Assembly: GCF_000955955.1 (NCBI RefSeq)
Contig: NZ_JYJG01000041.1
Coordinates: 1-34,811 of the forward strand
DNA from: Lentzea aerocolonigenes
Lineage (GTDB): Bacteria; Actinomycetota; Actinomycetes; Mycobacteriales; Pseudonocardiaceae
DNA length: 34,811 nt
Reading direction: 5' to 3'
The notes beneath the pieces are model-generated. The model did not search any database. It saw only the letters and a list, made by a program, of their open reading frames with translations, and was not told the origin of the DNA. This document shows positions 9,046 to 17,207 of the stretch, one piece after another (positions within the stretch are counted from its first letter, which is position 1; every line of letters begins with the position of its first letter). Position numbers and translations under genes: made by a program.

Positions 9046-9386
9046 GGCCTTCTCCCTCTTCCGGTGCAAGGTGCGGGACCACCTTGTGGGAGAGGGCATG
9101 CGGGTTTCTTGCACCATTTCTGCAATGCGCAGGTCAGCGACGTGCACGTCCGAAAACCGGCTGACCGCTGTCGGGGTCCCTTGCTAGCTTCCGGGCATGA
9201 CGTGCCTGACAGAACTCAGGTGGCAGTTCTCCGCCGTGGAGGAGCTGCGTGCCGAGAAGCTCGTGTCGGCCACCGCGCTGATCGCGGCGTGCGGTGCTCG
9301 CCGGCGTGCCGATCGTGTGCGGGAAGCGGATCAGCGCTTCGGACGCGGACCTCGGTCACGCGACAAGTTCGCCGGCCTGGGGATGC
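9046..9386. other. Stretch without an established gene
   Basis: This 341-base region separates the secreted pair from the DUF397 gene. It holds the upstream region of the secreted pair, with a 7-bp dyad CAAGGTG-N6-CACCTTG at 9067-9086. It also holds a plus-strand promoter-like sequence at 9161-9190 and the start of a possibly decayed plus-strand ORF (9197 onward). No RNA gene or repeat element was seen. Confidence 0.6.
9161..9190 (+). promoter_or_regulatory. Candidate sigma-A-type promoter
   Basis: CTGACC (9161-9166) and TAGCTT (9185-9190) are separated by 18 bases, and an ATG follows 6 bases after the -10 box (9197). This matches the layout of a leaderless actinobacterial transcript. The same TAGCTT and spacing appear before the DUF397 gene. 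Confidence 0.5.
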
Positions 9387-9454
9387 TCACCAGGGCTCGT
9401 CGAACTCCCCGTCTTTGGCGCCCGCTACGAAAGCGTCCCACTCGGCCATCGTGA
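9197..9454 (+). pseudogene. Possible leaderless small ORF, probably frameshifted
   Basis: The first 33 or so codons from ATG 9197 have G or C at nearly every third position, as real genes here do (MTCLTELRW... to about 9296). After that the third-position bias is lost in this frame. It continues instead in the frame containing VLAGVPIVCGKRISASDAD (from about 9294). This suggests a gene broken by a frameshift, or a sequencing indel. The 3' part overlaps the DUF397 gene on the other strand. I recognise no family in either part, and a chance ORF cannot be excluded. Confidence 0.3.
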
Positions 9455-9650
9455 ACACGAGGACCGGTTCCAGCTGCTTGGAGTTGCGCATGGCGACGTA
9501 GGTGGCGCCGTCGGTGTGCGGGACGAAGGCGATCTCGACGTGGCCGTCTTCCGGTTCCGGCTCCGGCGGGCGCTTCCACTCGGCGTCGCGGAGGTCCAGG
9601 TTGCCTCGCACGTGGGCCTTGTCGTCGTAGATCGGCGCACTTTCTGACAT
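9387..9650 (-). CDS. DUF397 family protein
   Basis: An 87-aa acidic protein with the DUF397 pattern: an N-terminal WKR-type segment, then EIAFVPH, VAMRNSK and a C-terminal FTMAEWDAFVAGAKDGEFD. In actinobacteria such proteins usually sit beside a helix-turn-helix XRE/Scr1-type regulator and act with it in development or antibiotic control. Here no XRE gene is adjacent, so it is an orphan copy. It has no Shine-Dalgarno. Instead TAGCTT ends 7 bases before the ATG, with GTGACG 18 bases further up, so the mRNA is probably leaderless. Confidence 0.85.
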   Translation of the reverse strand: MSESAPIYDDKAHVRGNLDLRDAEWKRPPEPEPEDGHVEIAFVPHTDGATYVAMRNSKQLEPVLVFTMAEWDAFVAGAKDGEFDEPW

Positions 9651-9657
9651 GGGAGTG

Positions 9658-9687
9658 AAGCTAGCGGAAAGGCCCGCGGAGCGTCAC
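9658..9687 (-). promoter_or_regulatory. Leaderless promoter of the DUF397 gene
   Basis: On the minus strand, GTGACG (plus 9682-9687) and TAGCTT (plus 9658-9663) are 18 bases apart, and ATG follows after 7 bases. The -35 box lies inside the stem-loop that terminates ilvC. Confidence 0.55.
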
Positions 9688-9704
9688 ACACGCTCCACGG
9701 GCCT
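9670..9704 (-). terminator. Terminator of the ilvBNC operon
   Basis: A 15-bp stem with one mismatch (9670-9684 with 9690-9704, loop CACAC) begins 17 bases after the ilvC stop codon. It has no T-run. It also contains the -35 region of the DUF397 promoter. Confidence 0.8.
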
Positions 9705-9720
9705 CCCCTTGACAAAAGAC

Positions 9721-11263
<1,543 letters not shown>

Positions 11264-11264
<1 letters not shown>

Positions 11265-13096
11265 CACAGATCCTCGTCGAACAGGGGGCGGATGCCGCGG
11301 GCGGCCATGATCTCGGAGTTGCCGGTGCCCGCCGCGACCATCGGCCACACCTGGGCGTCCTTGCCGACGACGAAGTCGACCACGACCGGGCGGTCGTTGA
11401 TCTCCAGCGCCTTCGCGATCACGTCGTCGACCTCCTCACGCGACTCCGCGCGCAGACCCGCGCAGCCGAGGGCTTCCGCCAGGAGCTTGAAGTCTGGGAT
11501 GCGGTGCTTGTGCGTCCCCAGATCCGTGTTGGAGTACCGCTCGCCGTAGAACAGCGTCTGCCACTGGCGGACCATGCCCAGGTTGCCGTTGTTGATCACG
11601 GCGATCTTCACCGGCAGGCCCTCGATGGCACAGGTGGCGAGCTCCTGGTTGGTCATCTGGAAGCAGCCGTCGCCGTCGATCGCCCACACCGTGCGGCCCG
11701 GCTCACCTGCCTTGATGCCCATCGCGGCGGGAACGGCGAAGCCCATCGTGCCGAGGCCGCCGGAGTTGATCCACGTGCGCGGGTGCTCGTACTTCACGAA
11801 CTGCGCGGCCCACATCTGGTGCTGGCCGACACCCGCCGTGTAGATCGTGTCGGAAGGCGACATCGCGCCGATCCGCTCGATGACGTACTGCGGCGACAGC
11901 GTGCCGTCCTCCGGCCAGTCGTAGCCGAGGGGGAACGTCTCCCGCAGCGACTTCAGCGTGTCCCACCACGGCGTGAGGTCGACTGCCTTGGCCGTCTCGC
12001 TCTCCGTGCGGACCGCGTCGATCAGCTCGGTGATGATCTCCTTGCAGTCGCCCACGATCGGGACGTCCGCGCGGCGGTTCTTGGAGATCTCCGCCGGGTC
12101 GATGTCCGCGTGGATGATCTGCGCGTCCGGCGCGAACGAGTTCAGCTGGCCCGTGACGCGGTCGTCGAACCGGGCGCCCAGCGCGATCAGCAGGTCCGAC
12201 TTCTGCATCGCCGCGACGGCCGCGACGGTGCCGTGCATGCCGGGCATGCCCAGGTGCTGGTCGTGCGAGTCCGGGAACGCCCCACGCGCCATCAGCGTCG
12301 TGACGACCGGGATGCCGGTGTCCTCCGCCAGGCGCAGCAGCTCGGCGTGGGCGTCCGCCTTGATCACGCCGCCGCCCACGTAGAGAACGGGCTTGCGGGC
12401 GGCCACGATCAGCTTGGCGGCCTCGCGGACCTGCTTGCCGTGCGGCCGGGTCGTCGGCCGGTAACCGGGCAGGCGCAGCTCGGGCGGCCACGAGAAGCTG
12501 GTCTGCTCCTGCAGCACGTCCTTGGGGATGTCGACGAGAACCGGGCCGGGTCGGCCGGTCGACGCGATGTGGAACGCCTCCGCGATCGCCCGCGGGATCT
12601 CCGCGGCGTCGGTCACGAGGACGTTGTGCTTGGTGATCGGCATCGTGATGCCGCAGATGTCCGCCTCCTGGAAGGCGTCCGTGCCGATCAGCGGCCGCGA
12701 CTGCTGGCCGGTGATCGCGACGACGGGCACGGAGTCCATGTTCGCGTCCGCGAGCGGGGTGACGAGGTTGGTCGCACCCGGTCCCGAGGTCGCCATGCAG
12801 ACCCCGACCTTGCCGGTGGCCTGCGCGTATCCGGTCGCCGCGTGTCCTGCGCCCTGCTCGTGGCGGACGAGGATGTGCCGGACCTTCGTGGAGTCCAGCA
12901 GCGGGTCGTACGCGGGAAGGATCGTCCCGCCGGGAATTCCGAACACCACTTCACAGCCGACCGCCTCAAGCGACCGCACGAGCGACTGAGCACCGGTTAC
13001 ACGAATCGGTGCACCCGTGGGCGGGGCCGGTTTGGGCCGCGGACCTGGACGTGGCGACGAAGGCTCGGAAGCCTGTCGCGATGGTGCGCTGGTCAT
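11264..13096 (-). CDS. ilvB: Acetolactate synthase catalytic (large) subunit
   Basis: A ThDP- and FAD-dependent enzyme condensing two pyruvates (or pyruvate with 2-oxobutyrate), the first committed step of branched-chain amino acid synthesis. The product is 610 aa. The catalytic Glu80 lies in [11 protein letters not shown]. The ThDP/Mg motif [14 protein letters not shown] with [12 protein letters not shown] is near residues 480-515. A Pro/Ser-rich stretch of about 30 residues precedes the core. ATG 13096 is preceded by a GAGG site, and the longer frame to 13129 runs into the attenuator terminator region. The gene follows a leader peptide and terminator (13131-13243), so expression should rise when charged Leu or Val tRNA is scarce. 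Confidence 0.97.
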
Positions 13097-13130
13097 CTCA
13101 TTGCCTCGTGGGTATCGGGGTCCGGACACG

Positions 13131-13170
13131 AAAAAACCCTCGACAACCCGAAGTTGGGTCGTGCGAGGGT
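13131..13170 (-). terminator. ilvB attenuator: intrinsic terminator with U6 tail
   Basis: On the minus strand, ACCCTCG (plus 13164-13170) pairs with CGAGGGT (plus 13136-13142). The inner stem is CGACCC/GGGTTG and a run of six T follows (plus 13131-13136). It lies between the leader peptide and ilvB, 34 bases before the ilvB ATG. It is the only terminator in the window with a classic U-tract, as expected of an attenuator. Confidence 0.88.
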
Positions 13171-13171
13171 C

Positions 13172-13216
13172 GCGCGTCGACGCAGGCTGTTCGGCTCAGG
13201 CGTCGACGCGCCTGAG
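13172..13216 (-). promoter_or_regulatory. ilvB attenuator: competing leader hairpins
   Basis: Two exclusive pairings are visible. One is a perfect 8-bp hairpin (13195-13202 with 13209-13216) covering the end of the leader peptide and its stop codon. The other is a perfect 12-bp pairing between 13172-13183 and 13200-13211 (GCGCGTCGACGC and its complement). A ribosome stalled on the Leu/Val codons would cover the leader-side partner. Which pairing acts as antiterminator is not settled by eye; one 6-bp option pairs ACAGCC (13183-13191 area) with GGTTGT inside the terminator. Confidence 0.65.
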
Positions 13217-13243
13217 AAGTACGAGAACGAGCGTGCGCTGCAT
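13196..13243 (-). CDS. ilvBNC leader peptide (Leu/Val-rich)
   Basis: A 15-codon ORF reading MQRTLVLVLLRRVDA. Codons 5-10 are Leu-Val-Leu-Val-Leu-Leu and codon 13 is Val, so 7 of 15 are branched-chain residues. Ile is absent. It lies between a good promoter and an intrinsic terminator upstream of ilvB, the standard arrangement for attenuation by ribosome stalling. The A of its ATG lies 8 bases past the -10 box, so the transcript is probably leaderless and translation begins at the 5' end. No Shine-Dalgarno is present, in agreement. Equivalent leader peptides are known for actinobacterial ilvB operons. Confidence 0.88.
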   Translation of the reverse strand: MQRTLVLVLLRRVDA

Positions 13244-13250
13244 GGAGCGG

Positions 13251-13280
13251 ACGTTATCGCCTCTGGCAAGAGGGCGTCAA
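13251..13280 (-). promoter_or_regulatory. ilvB operon promoter
   Basis: On the minus strand TTGACG (plus 13275-13280) and TAACGT (plus 13251-13256) are separated by 18 bases, a near-consensus sigma-A promoter. Seven bases after the -10 box comes the leader peptide ATG, placing the likely start site at 13243. Confidence 0.8.
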
Positions 13281-13328
13281 CTCTGCGAGATGGAATTCCC
13301 GGATCGTGGACGTGGAACAATCCTTCGA

Positions 13329-13739
13329 GTGAAGAAGCTGGTCTTTCGCATCCCGGCAACGGCGCTGCTCGCAGCGGGTCTGATCGCCATCTGCGTGACT
13401 CCTGTGGCGTGGGCCATTCCCGGGCTGCAGGCGCTGTACGTGATCCCGCTCGGCTACGCGTGGTGGGTCGTCCGCAACCGCACCACCGTCACCGAGGAGT
13501 CGCTCGTCGCCCGCGGCGTCTTCGGCTCGACCACGGTGCGCTGGGACGAGGTGAAGTCGATCCGGCTGGTCCAGAAGGGCTGGCTGAAGGCCGTGAAGAC
13601 GGACGACAGCGAGGTGACGCTGCCTGCGGTGCGGTTCATGCACCTGCCGGCGTTGTCGGTGGTCAGCGGTGGACGTGTGCCGGACCCGAGTGTCGTGGAA
13701 GAACCCGCTGAGGAAGAGTCCGTAGAGTCGGAGAAGTGA
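13329..13739 (+). CDS. PH-domain membrane protein (Cfp6-like)
   Basis: A small protein (136 aa from GTG 13329). Two hydrophobic segments (about 6-25 and 31-48) are followed by a bacterial PH-like domain of the Cfp6/Rv3004 type (TTVTEESLVARGVFGSTTVRWDEVKSIRL) and an acidic tail (EEPAEEESVESE). The domain faces the cytoplasm or membrane surface; the function is unknown. It is divergent from ilvB, as cfp6 is from ilvB1 in M. tuberculosis (recalled synteny). The start is uncertain: ATG 13290 is in frame and would add 13 residues, and neither has a clear Shine-Dalgarno. The stop overlaps the next gene's GTG (GTGA). Confidence 0.8.
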   Translation: MKKLVFRIPATALLAAGLIAICVTPVAWAIPGLQALYVIPLGYAWWVVRNRTTVTEESLVARGVFGSTTVRWDEVKSIRLVQKGWLKAVKTDDSEVTLPAVRFMHLPALSVVSGGRVPDPSVVEEPAEEESVESEK

Positions 13740-14161
13740 TCCAACGAGTTCCGCTGCTGAGCCTGCTGCTGTCCATCGCAGGCCTGCTGACCTCGGCTTA
13801 TCTGACGTACACGCACTTCAACGCGTCCGCGTTGCTGTGCTCGGCCGACGCGGTGATCGACTGTGAGACCGTGACCACGAGCGAGCAGTCGTCGCTGCTC
13901 GGCATCCCGGTCGCGTTCCTCGGGCTGGCGTTCTTCGCGTTCCTCACCGTGATCTGCCTCCCGTTCGCGTGGCGGATCGAGGCGTTGAAATGGGTGCGGC
14001 TGGGCGCGATCGGCGTGGGCGTGCTGATGGTGGTCTACCTGGTCGCGGCCGAGTTCCTCATCATCGGCAAGATCTGCCTGTGGTGCACCGTTGTGCACGT
14101 GATCACGCTCGCGCTGGCCTATCTGCTGGTCTCGGCGAGTCTGCGCACAAGTAACCTTTGA
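13736..14161 (+). CDS. VKOR-family quinone-dependent thiol oxidoreductase
   Basis: A 141-aa integral membrane protein with four predicted transmembrane helices. It has the vitamin K epoxide reductase signature: a loop cysteine pair C35 and C43, conserved Ser/Gly (SSLLGIP at 52-58), and the active-site CxxC (C114-L-W-C117) in the last helices. In actinobacteria VKOR reoxidises a DsbA-like partner and passes electrons to menaquinone, supporting disulfide formation in exported proteins. Several exported proteins in this window are Cys-rich. Its GTG overlaps the stop of the PH-domain gene by 4 bases, so they form one translation unit. No dsbA-like gene is nearby. Confidence 0.92.
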   Translation: MIQRVPLLSLLLSIAGLLTSAYLTYTHFNASALLCSADAVIDCETVTTSEQSSLLGIPVAFLGLAFFAFLTVICLPFAWRIEALKWVRLGAIGVGVLMVVYLVAAEFLIIGKICLWCTVVHVITLALAYLLVSASLRTSNL

Positions 14162-14181
14162 GGCACCGCTCCCAGACTGAT

Positions 14182-14204
14182 GGACGCCCTCACCCCTGGC
14201 GTCC
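14182..14204 (+). terminator. Weak hairpin between the VKOR gene and ilvD
   Basis: GGACGCC (14182-14188) and GGCGTCC (14198-14204) form a 7-bp stem with a 9-base loop. A TTTCTTCTT stretch begins six bases later. It may end the PH-VKOR transcript or act in the ilvD leader. ilvD starts 36 bases downstream. Confidence 0.45.
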
Positions 14205-14239
14205 CGCGCGTTTCTTCTTGAACTGAATCTGGAGGAGCA

Positions 14240-16084
14240 GTGCCTCAGCTCCGCTCTCGCACCACCACGCACGGCCGCAACGCTGCCGGAGCCCGCGCGC
14301 TCTGGCGCGCGACCGGCATGACGGACAGCGACTTCGGCAAGCCCATCATCGCGATCGCCAACTCCTACACGCAGTTCGTGCCGGGTCACGTGCACCTGCG
14401 CGATCTCGGCGACATCGTGGCCGAAGCCGTGCGCGAGGCCGGTGGCGTGGCACGCGAGTTCCACACCATCGCGGTCGACGACGGCATCGCCATGGGCCAC
14501 AGCGGGATGCTCTACTCGCTGCCCAGCCGCGAGATCATCGCCGACTCGGTCGAGTACATGGTCAACGCGCACCAGGCCGACGCGATCGTGTGCATCTCGA
14601 ACTGCGACAAGATCACGCCCGGCATGCTGAACGCGGCGATGCGGCTCAACATCCCGGTCGTGTTCGTGTCCGGCGGGCCGATGGAGGCCGGCAAGGCCGT
14701 CGTCGTCGAGGGTGTCGCCGTCGCGCCGACCGACCTCATCACCGCGATCTCCGCGTCTGCGTCCCCCGCCGTGAGTGAGGACGGGCTGTCCGAGGTCGAG
14801 CGCTCCGCGTGCCCGACGTGCGGCTCCTGTTCCGGCATGTTCACCGCGAACTCGATGAACTGCCTGACCGAGGCTCTTGGGCTCTCGTTGCCTGGCAACG
14901 GCTCGACGCTGGCCACGCACGCCGCGCGCCGCGAGCTGTTCTCCGAGGCCGGCCGCGTGGTCGTGGAGCTGTGCCGTCGCTGGTACGGCGAGGACGACGA
15001 GTCGGCGTTGCCTCGGTCGATCGCGAACCGCAAGGCGTTCGAGAACGCGATGGCGCTCGACATGGCCATGGGCGGCTCGACGAACACCGTGCTGCACATC
15101 CTCGCCGCCGCGCAGGAAGGCGAGATCGACTTCACGCTGCAGGACATCGACGACCTGTCCCGCCGCGTGCCGTGCCTCTCGAAGGTGTCGCCGAACTCCG
15201 ACTACCACATGGAGGACGTGCACCGGGCGGGCGGAATCCCCGCGCTGCTGGGCGAGCTCTACCGCGCCGGGCTGCTGAACGACGACGTGACGTCGGTGCA
15301 CACGCCGACTCTCGCGGAGTGGCTCGGCAAGTGGGACATCCGCGCTGCCTCGCCTTCTCCTGAGGCGATCGAGCTGTTCCACGCCGCTCCTGGCGGTGTG
15401 CGCACGACCGAGGCGTTCTCGACCTCGAACCGCTGGTCCTCTTTGGACACCGACGCCGCCGGCGGCTGCATCCGCGACAACGAGCACGCCTACACCCGTG
15501 ACGGCGGCTTGGCCGTGCTGCGCGGCAACCTGGCCGAGCGCGGCGCGATCATCAAGGCCGCGGGCATCGACGAGGAGCTGTGGCACTTCGAGGGCCCGGC
15601 GCGCGTCGTCGAGTCCCAGGAGCAGGCCGTCTCGGCGATCCTGAACAAGGAGATCCAGGCGGGCGAGGTCCTGGTCGTGCGCTACGAGGGCCCGTCCGGC
15701 GGCCCCGGCATGCAGGAGATGCTGCACCCCACGGCGTTCCTGAAGGGCTCCGGCCTCGGCAAGAAGTGCGCGCTGATCACGGACGGCCGGTTCTCCGGCG
15801 GTTCGTCCGGCCTGTCGATCGGCCACATCTCACCGGAGGCTGCCGGTGGCGGCACGATCGGCCTGGTCGAGAACGGCGACCGGATCCTGATCGACGTGCA
15901 CGAGCGGCGGTTGGAGCTGCTGGTCGACGCCGACGTGCTGGCCGAGCGCCGCGCCAAGATGGAGGCGTCGGAGCGGCCGTGGCAGCCGGTGGACCGGGTC
16001 CGTCCGGTGACGGGTGCGCTGCGGGCGTACGCGCGGATGGCGACCGACGCGTCGACCGGTGCCGTGCGCGACCCGAGCCGTTAA
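14240..16084 (+). CDS. ilvD: Dihydroxy-acid dehydratase
   Basis: It dehydrates 2,3-dihydroxy-isovalerate and 2,3-dihydroxy-3-methylvalerate, the third common step of branched-chain amino acid synthesis. The product is 614 aa. It starts with GTG 14240 behind GGAGGAG. Cluster cysteines are seen in [12 protein letters not shown] (C118, C122) and [11 protein letters not shown] (C191, C194, C197). The N-terminus ([33 protein letters not shown]) closely resembles the E. coli enzyme with an oxygen-labile [4Fe-4S] cluster. It does not resemble the [2Fe-2S] type, which has a Cys in the TPCN-like motif. It is not part of ilvBNC; it follows the VKOR gene and ends at a 17-bp hairpin. Confidence 0.97.
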   Translation: MPQLRSRTTTHGRNAAGARALWRATGMTDSDFGKPIIAIANSYTQFVPGHVHLRDLGDIVAEAVREAGGVAREFHTIAVDDGIAMGHSGMLYSLPSREIIADSVEYMVNAHQADAIVCISNCDKITPGMLNAAMRLNIPVVFVSGGPMEAGKAVVVEGVAVAPTDLITAISASASPAVSEDGLSEVERSACPTCGSCSGMFTANSMNCLTEALGLSLPGNGSTLATHAARRELFSEAGRVVVELCRRWYGEDDESALPRSIANRKAFENAMALDMAMGGSTNTVLHILAAAQEGEIDFTLQDIDDLSRRVPCLSKVSPNSDYHMEDVHRAGGIPALLGELYRAGLLNDDVTSVHTPTLAEWLGKWDIRAASPSPEAIELFHAAPGGVRTTEAFSTSNRWSSLDTDAAGGCIRDNEHAYTRDGGLAVLRGNLAERGAIIKAAGIDEELWHFEGPARVVESQEQAVSAILNKEIQAGEVLVVRYEGPSGGPGMQEMLHPTAFLKGSGLGKKCALITDGRFSGGSSGLSIGHISPEAAGGGTIGLVENGDRILIDVHERRLELLVDADVLAERRAKMEASERPWQPVDRVRPVTGALRAYARMATDASTGAVRDPSR

Positions 16085-16090
16085 AGCATC

Positions 16091-16128
16091 TGCAAGTACT
16101 ACCAACTGCCCAGTTGGTAGTACTTGCA
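16091..16128. terminator. Strong bidirectional terminator
   Basis: A perfect 17-bp stem (16091-16107 with 16112-16128) with a 4-base GCCC loop lies between ilvD and a convergent minus-strand gene. It is only moderately GC-rich, unlike its surroundings. It probably ends transcripts from both sides. Confidence 0.85.
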
Positions 16129-16132
16129 CACG

Positions 16133-16375
16133 TCAGATGACGAGCGCCAGCGCGAGGCTGGCGCCGAACACGAGCCAGCCCGTCAGCGGTCCGCTGACGG
16201 GCTGGTCCGTTTTCTTGACCATGACGCCGCTGACGATCAGGCCCGCGAGCAGGCCGAGCGGCGGTAGCAGGGACTTCGCGGTGAGACCGAACGGCAGCGC
16301 CACCAGGTAGACGACCGGAATCCCGATCACCAGCAGGGACAGCTGGAGCAGCGCTCCCGTCAGGTTCTTCCGCAC
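16133..16375 (-). CDS. Small membrane protein
   Basis: An 80-aa hydrophobic protein with about three membrane segments (roughly 8-29, 34-54 and 62-79) joined by short basic loops (KK at 54-55). It starts with GTG 16375, 9 bases downstream of the DoxX stop, so it is very likely co-transcribed with DoxX. There is no strong Shine-Dalgarno and no recognised family. It may assist or modify the DoxX protein; this is inference from position only. Confidence 0.7.
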   Translation of the reverse strand: MRKNLTGALLQLSLLVIGIPVVYLVALPFGLTAKSLLPPLGLLAGLIVSGVMVKKTDQPVSGPLTGWLVFGASLALALVI

Positions 16376-16384
16376 AACAGGTTC

Positions 16385-17122
16385 TTACCGGAACACGAAG
16401 AACGTCACCGCCGCACCGCCTGCTCCGAGCAGGAGTGCGATGAACCCGGCCGCCACCGGGTGGCGGAACCAGCTGCGGTTGTAGTCCAGCGCGGCCCGGC
16501 CGGGCCCGGCGAACAGCGCCGCGAACGCCATCCCCGCGAGCGCGAGTTCCAGCTCCACGCCGTTGGGGCCGAAGAAGCCGCCCTTGTACTTCAGCGCGAT
16601 GACGTTCGCCATCACGGCCAGCAGACCGGCGGCGGCCAGCGGCGTGAACAGGCCCAGCACGATCAGGCTGCCGCCCGCGAGCTCCGTGACGCCGGTGACC
16701 CAGGCGAGGACGACCGACTCGCGGTAACCCATCGACTCCAGCGACTTGGCGAAGCCGTTGATGCCGGGGCCGCCGAAGAGACCGAAGACCTTCTGCAGGC
16801 CGTGCAGCACGAAGATGCCGCCCAGCACGGCACGCATGCCGAGCAGACCGAGGTCGGGACCCGCGGTCCAGCCGAACTTCTTGCGGTCGCCGTCGAACGG
16901 GTCGTCGTCGGCGAATGCCGGGTTGTCCACAGTGGACTTGTCCAGCGGGGTGTAGCCCGTGGTGTCGAACGCCTTCGTCGTCGAGTCGTACGGCGAGGAG
17001 GCGCCCCCGTCGACTCTGGTCGTGCTGTCGTCGAAGTGGTGCACTCCCCCTCCGCTGCTCGAATAGAACGAGTCGTCGGAGAAAGCGCTCGATGTCTTCG
17101 AGCCTTTGTCGTGAGTAGCCAC
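16385..17122 (-). CDS. DoxX-family membrane protein with long disordered N-tail
   Basis: A 245-aa protein. The first 85 or so residues are hydrophilic and low in complexity, with recurring DSTT-like units (DDSTTRV, YDSTTKAF, DTTGYTP). They are followed by a four-helix DoxX domain (from about 95: LGLLGMRAVLGGIFVLHGLQKVFGLFGG). DoxX proteins are quinone-linked or redox-associated membrane proteins; in M. tuberculosis a DoxX protein acts with SodA and a thiol oxidoreductase. The start is GTG 17122. No Shine-Dalgarno is seen, but TAGCGT lies 6 bases upstream, so a leaderless start is possible. The gene position matches Rv3005c in the conserved block. Confidence 0.88.
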   Translation of the reverse strand: MATHDKGSKTSSAFSDDSFYSSSGGGVHHFDDSTTRVDGGASSPYDSTTKAFDTTGYTPLDKSTVDNPAFADDDPFDGDRKKFGWTAGPDLGLLGMRAVLGGIFVLHGLQKVFGLFGGPGINGFAKSLESMGYRESVVLAWVTGVTELAGGSLIVLGLFTPLAAAGLLAVMANVIALKYKGGFFGPNGVELELALAGMAFAALFAGPGRAALDYNRSWFRHPVAAGFIALLLGAGGAAVTFFVFR

Positions 17123-17172
17123 GCCCGCACGCTAGGGGGCTCGAAACGGGCGCGCGAGATCCGAACGGCAGC

Positions 17173-17187
17173 TTAGGTTCACCCTAA
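17173..17187. promoter_or_regulatory. TTAGG-N5-CCTAA dyad, incomplete IdeR/DtxR-like site
   Basis: A perfect 5-bp dyad TTAGG-TTCAC-CCTAA lies 51-65 bases upstream of the DoxX start. DtxR/IdeR iron boxes have the same half-sites but 9 bases between them, so this is at best a shortened site. It could instead be part of the 17191-17207 hairpin region. Confidence 0.25.
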
Positions 17188-17190
17188 TGG

Positions 17191-17207
17191 ACTAGGGGCT
17201 CCCTAGT
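17191..17207 (-). terminator. Hairpin at the 3' end of the hydroxyacid dehydrogenase gene
   Basis: ACTAGGG and CCCTAGT form a 7-bp stem with a 3-base loop that includes the TAG stop codon of the upstream minus-strand gene. It may terminate or protect the 3' end. The stem is short. Confidence 0.45.

Noticed and set aside
14180..14221. 13-codon mini-ORF (MDALTPGVPRVSS) before ilvD as a second leader peptide
   Set aside because: It has only three branched-chain residues, no run of regulatory codons, no clear promoter and no U-tract terminator. It overlaps a simple hairpin.
13454..15826. 790-aa minus-strand ORF opposite VKOR and ilvD
   Set aside because: Antisense shadow; both plus-strand genes are clear.
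17173..17187. A true IdeR/DtxR iron box
   Set aside because: Half-sites are 5 rather than 9 bases apart, so it is kept only as a low-confidence dyad.
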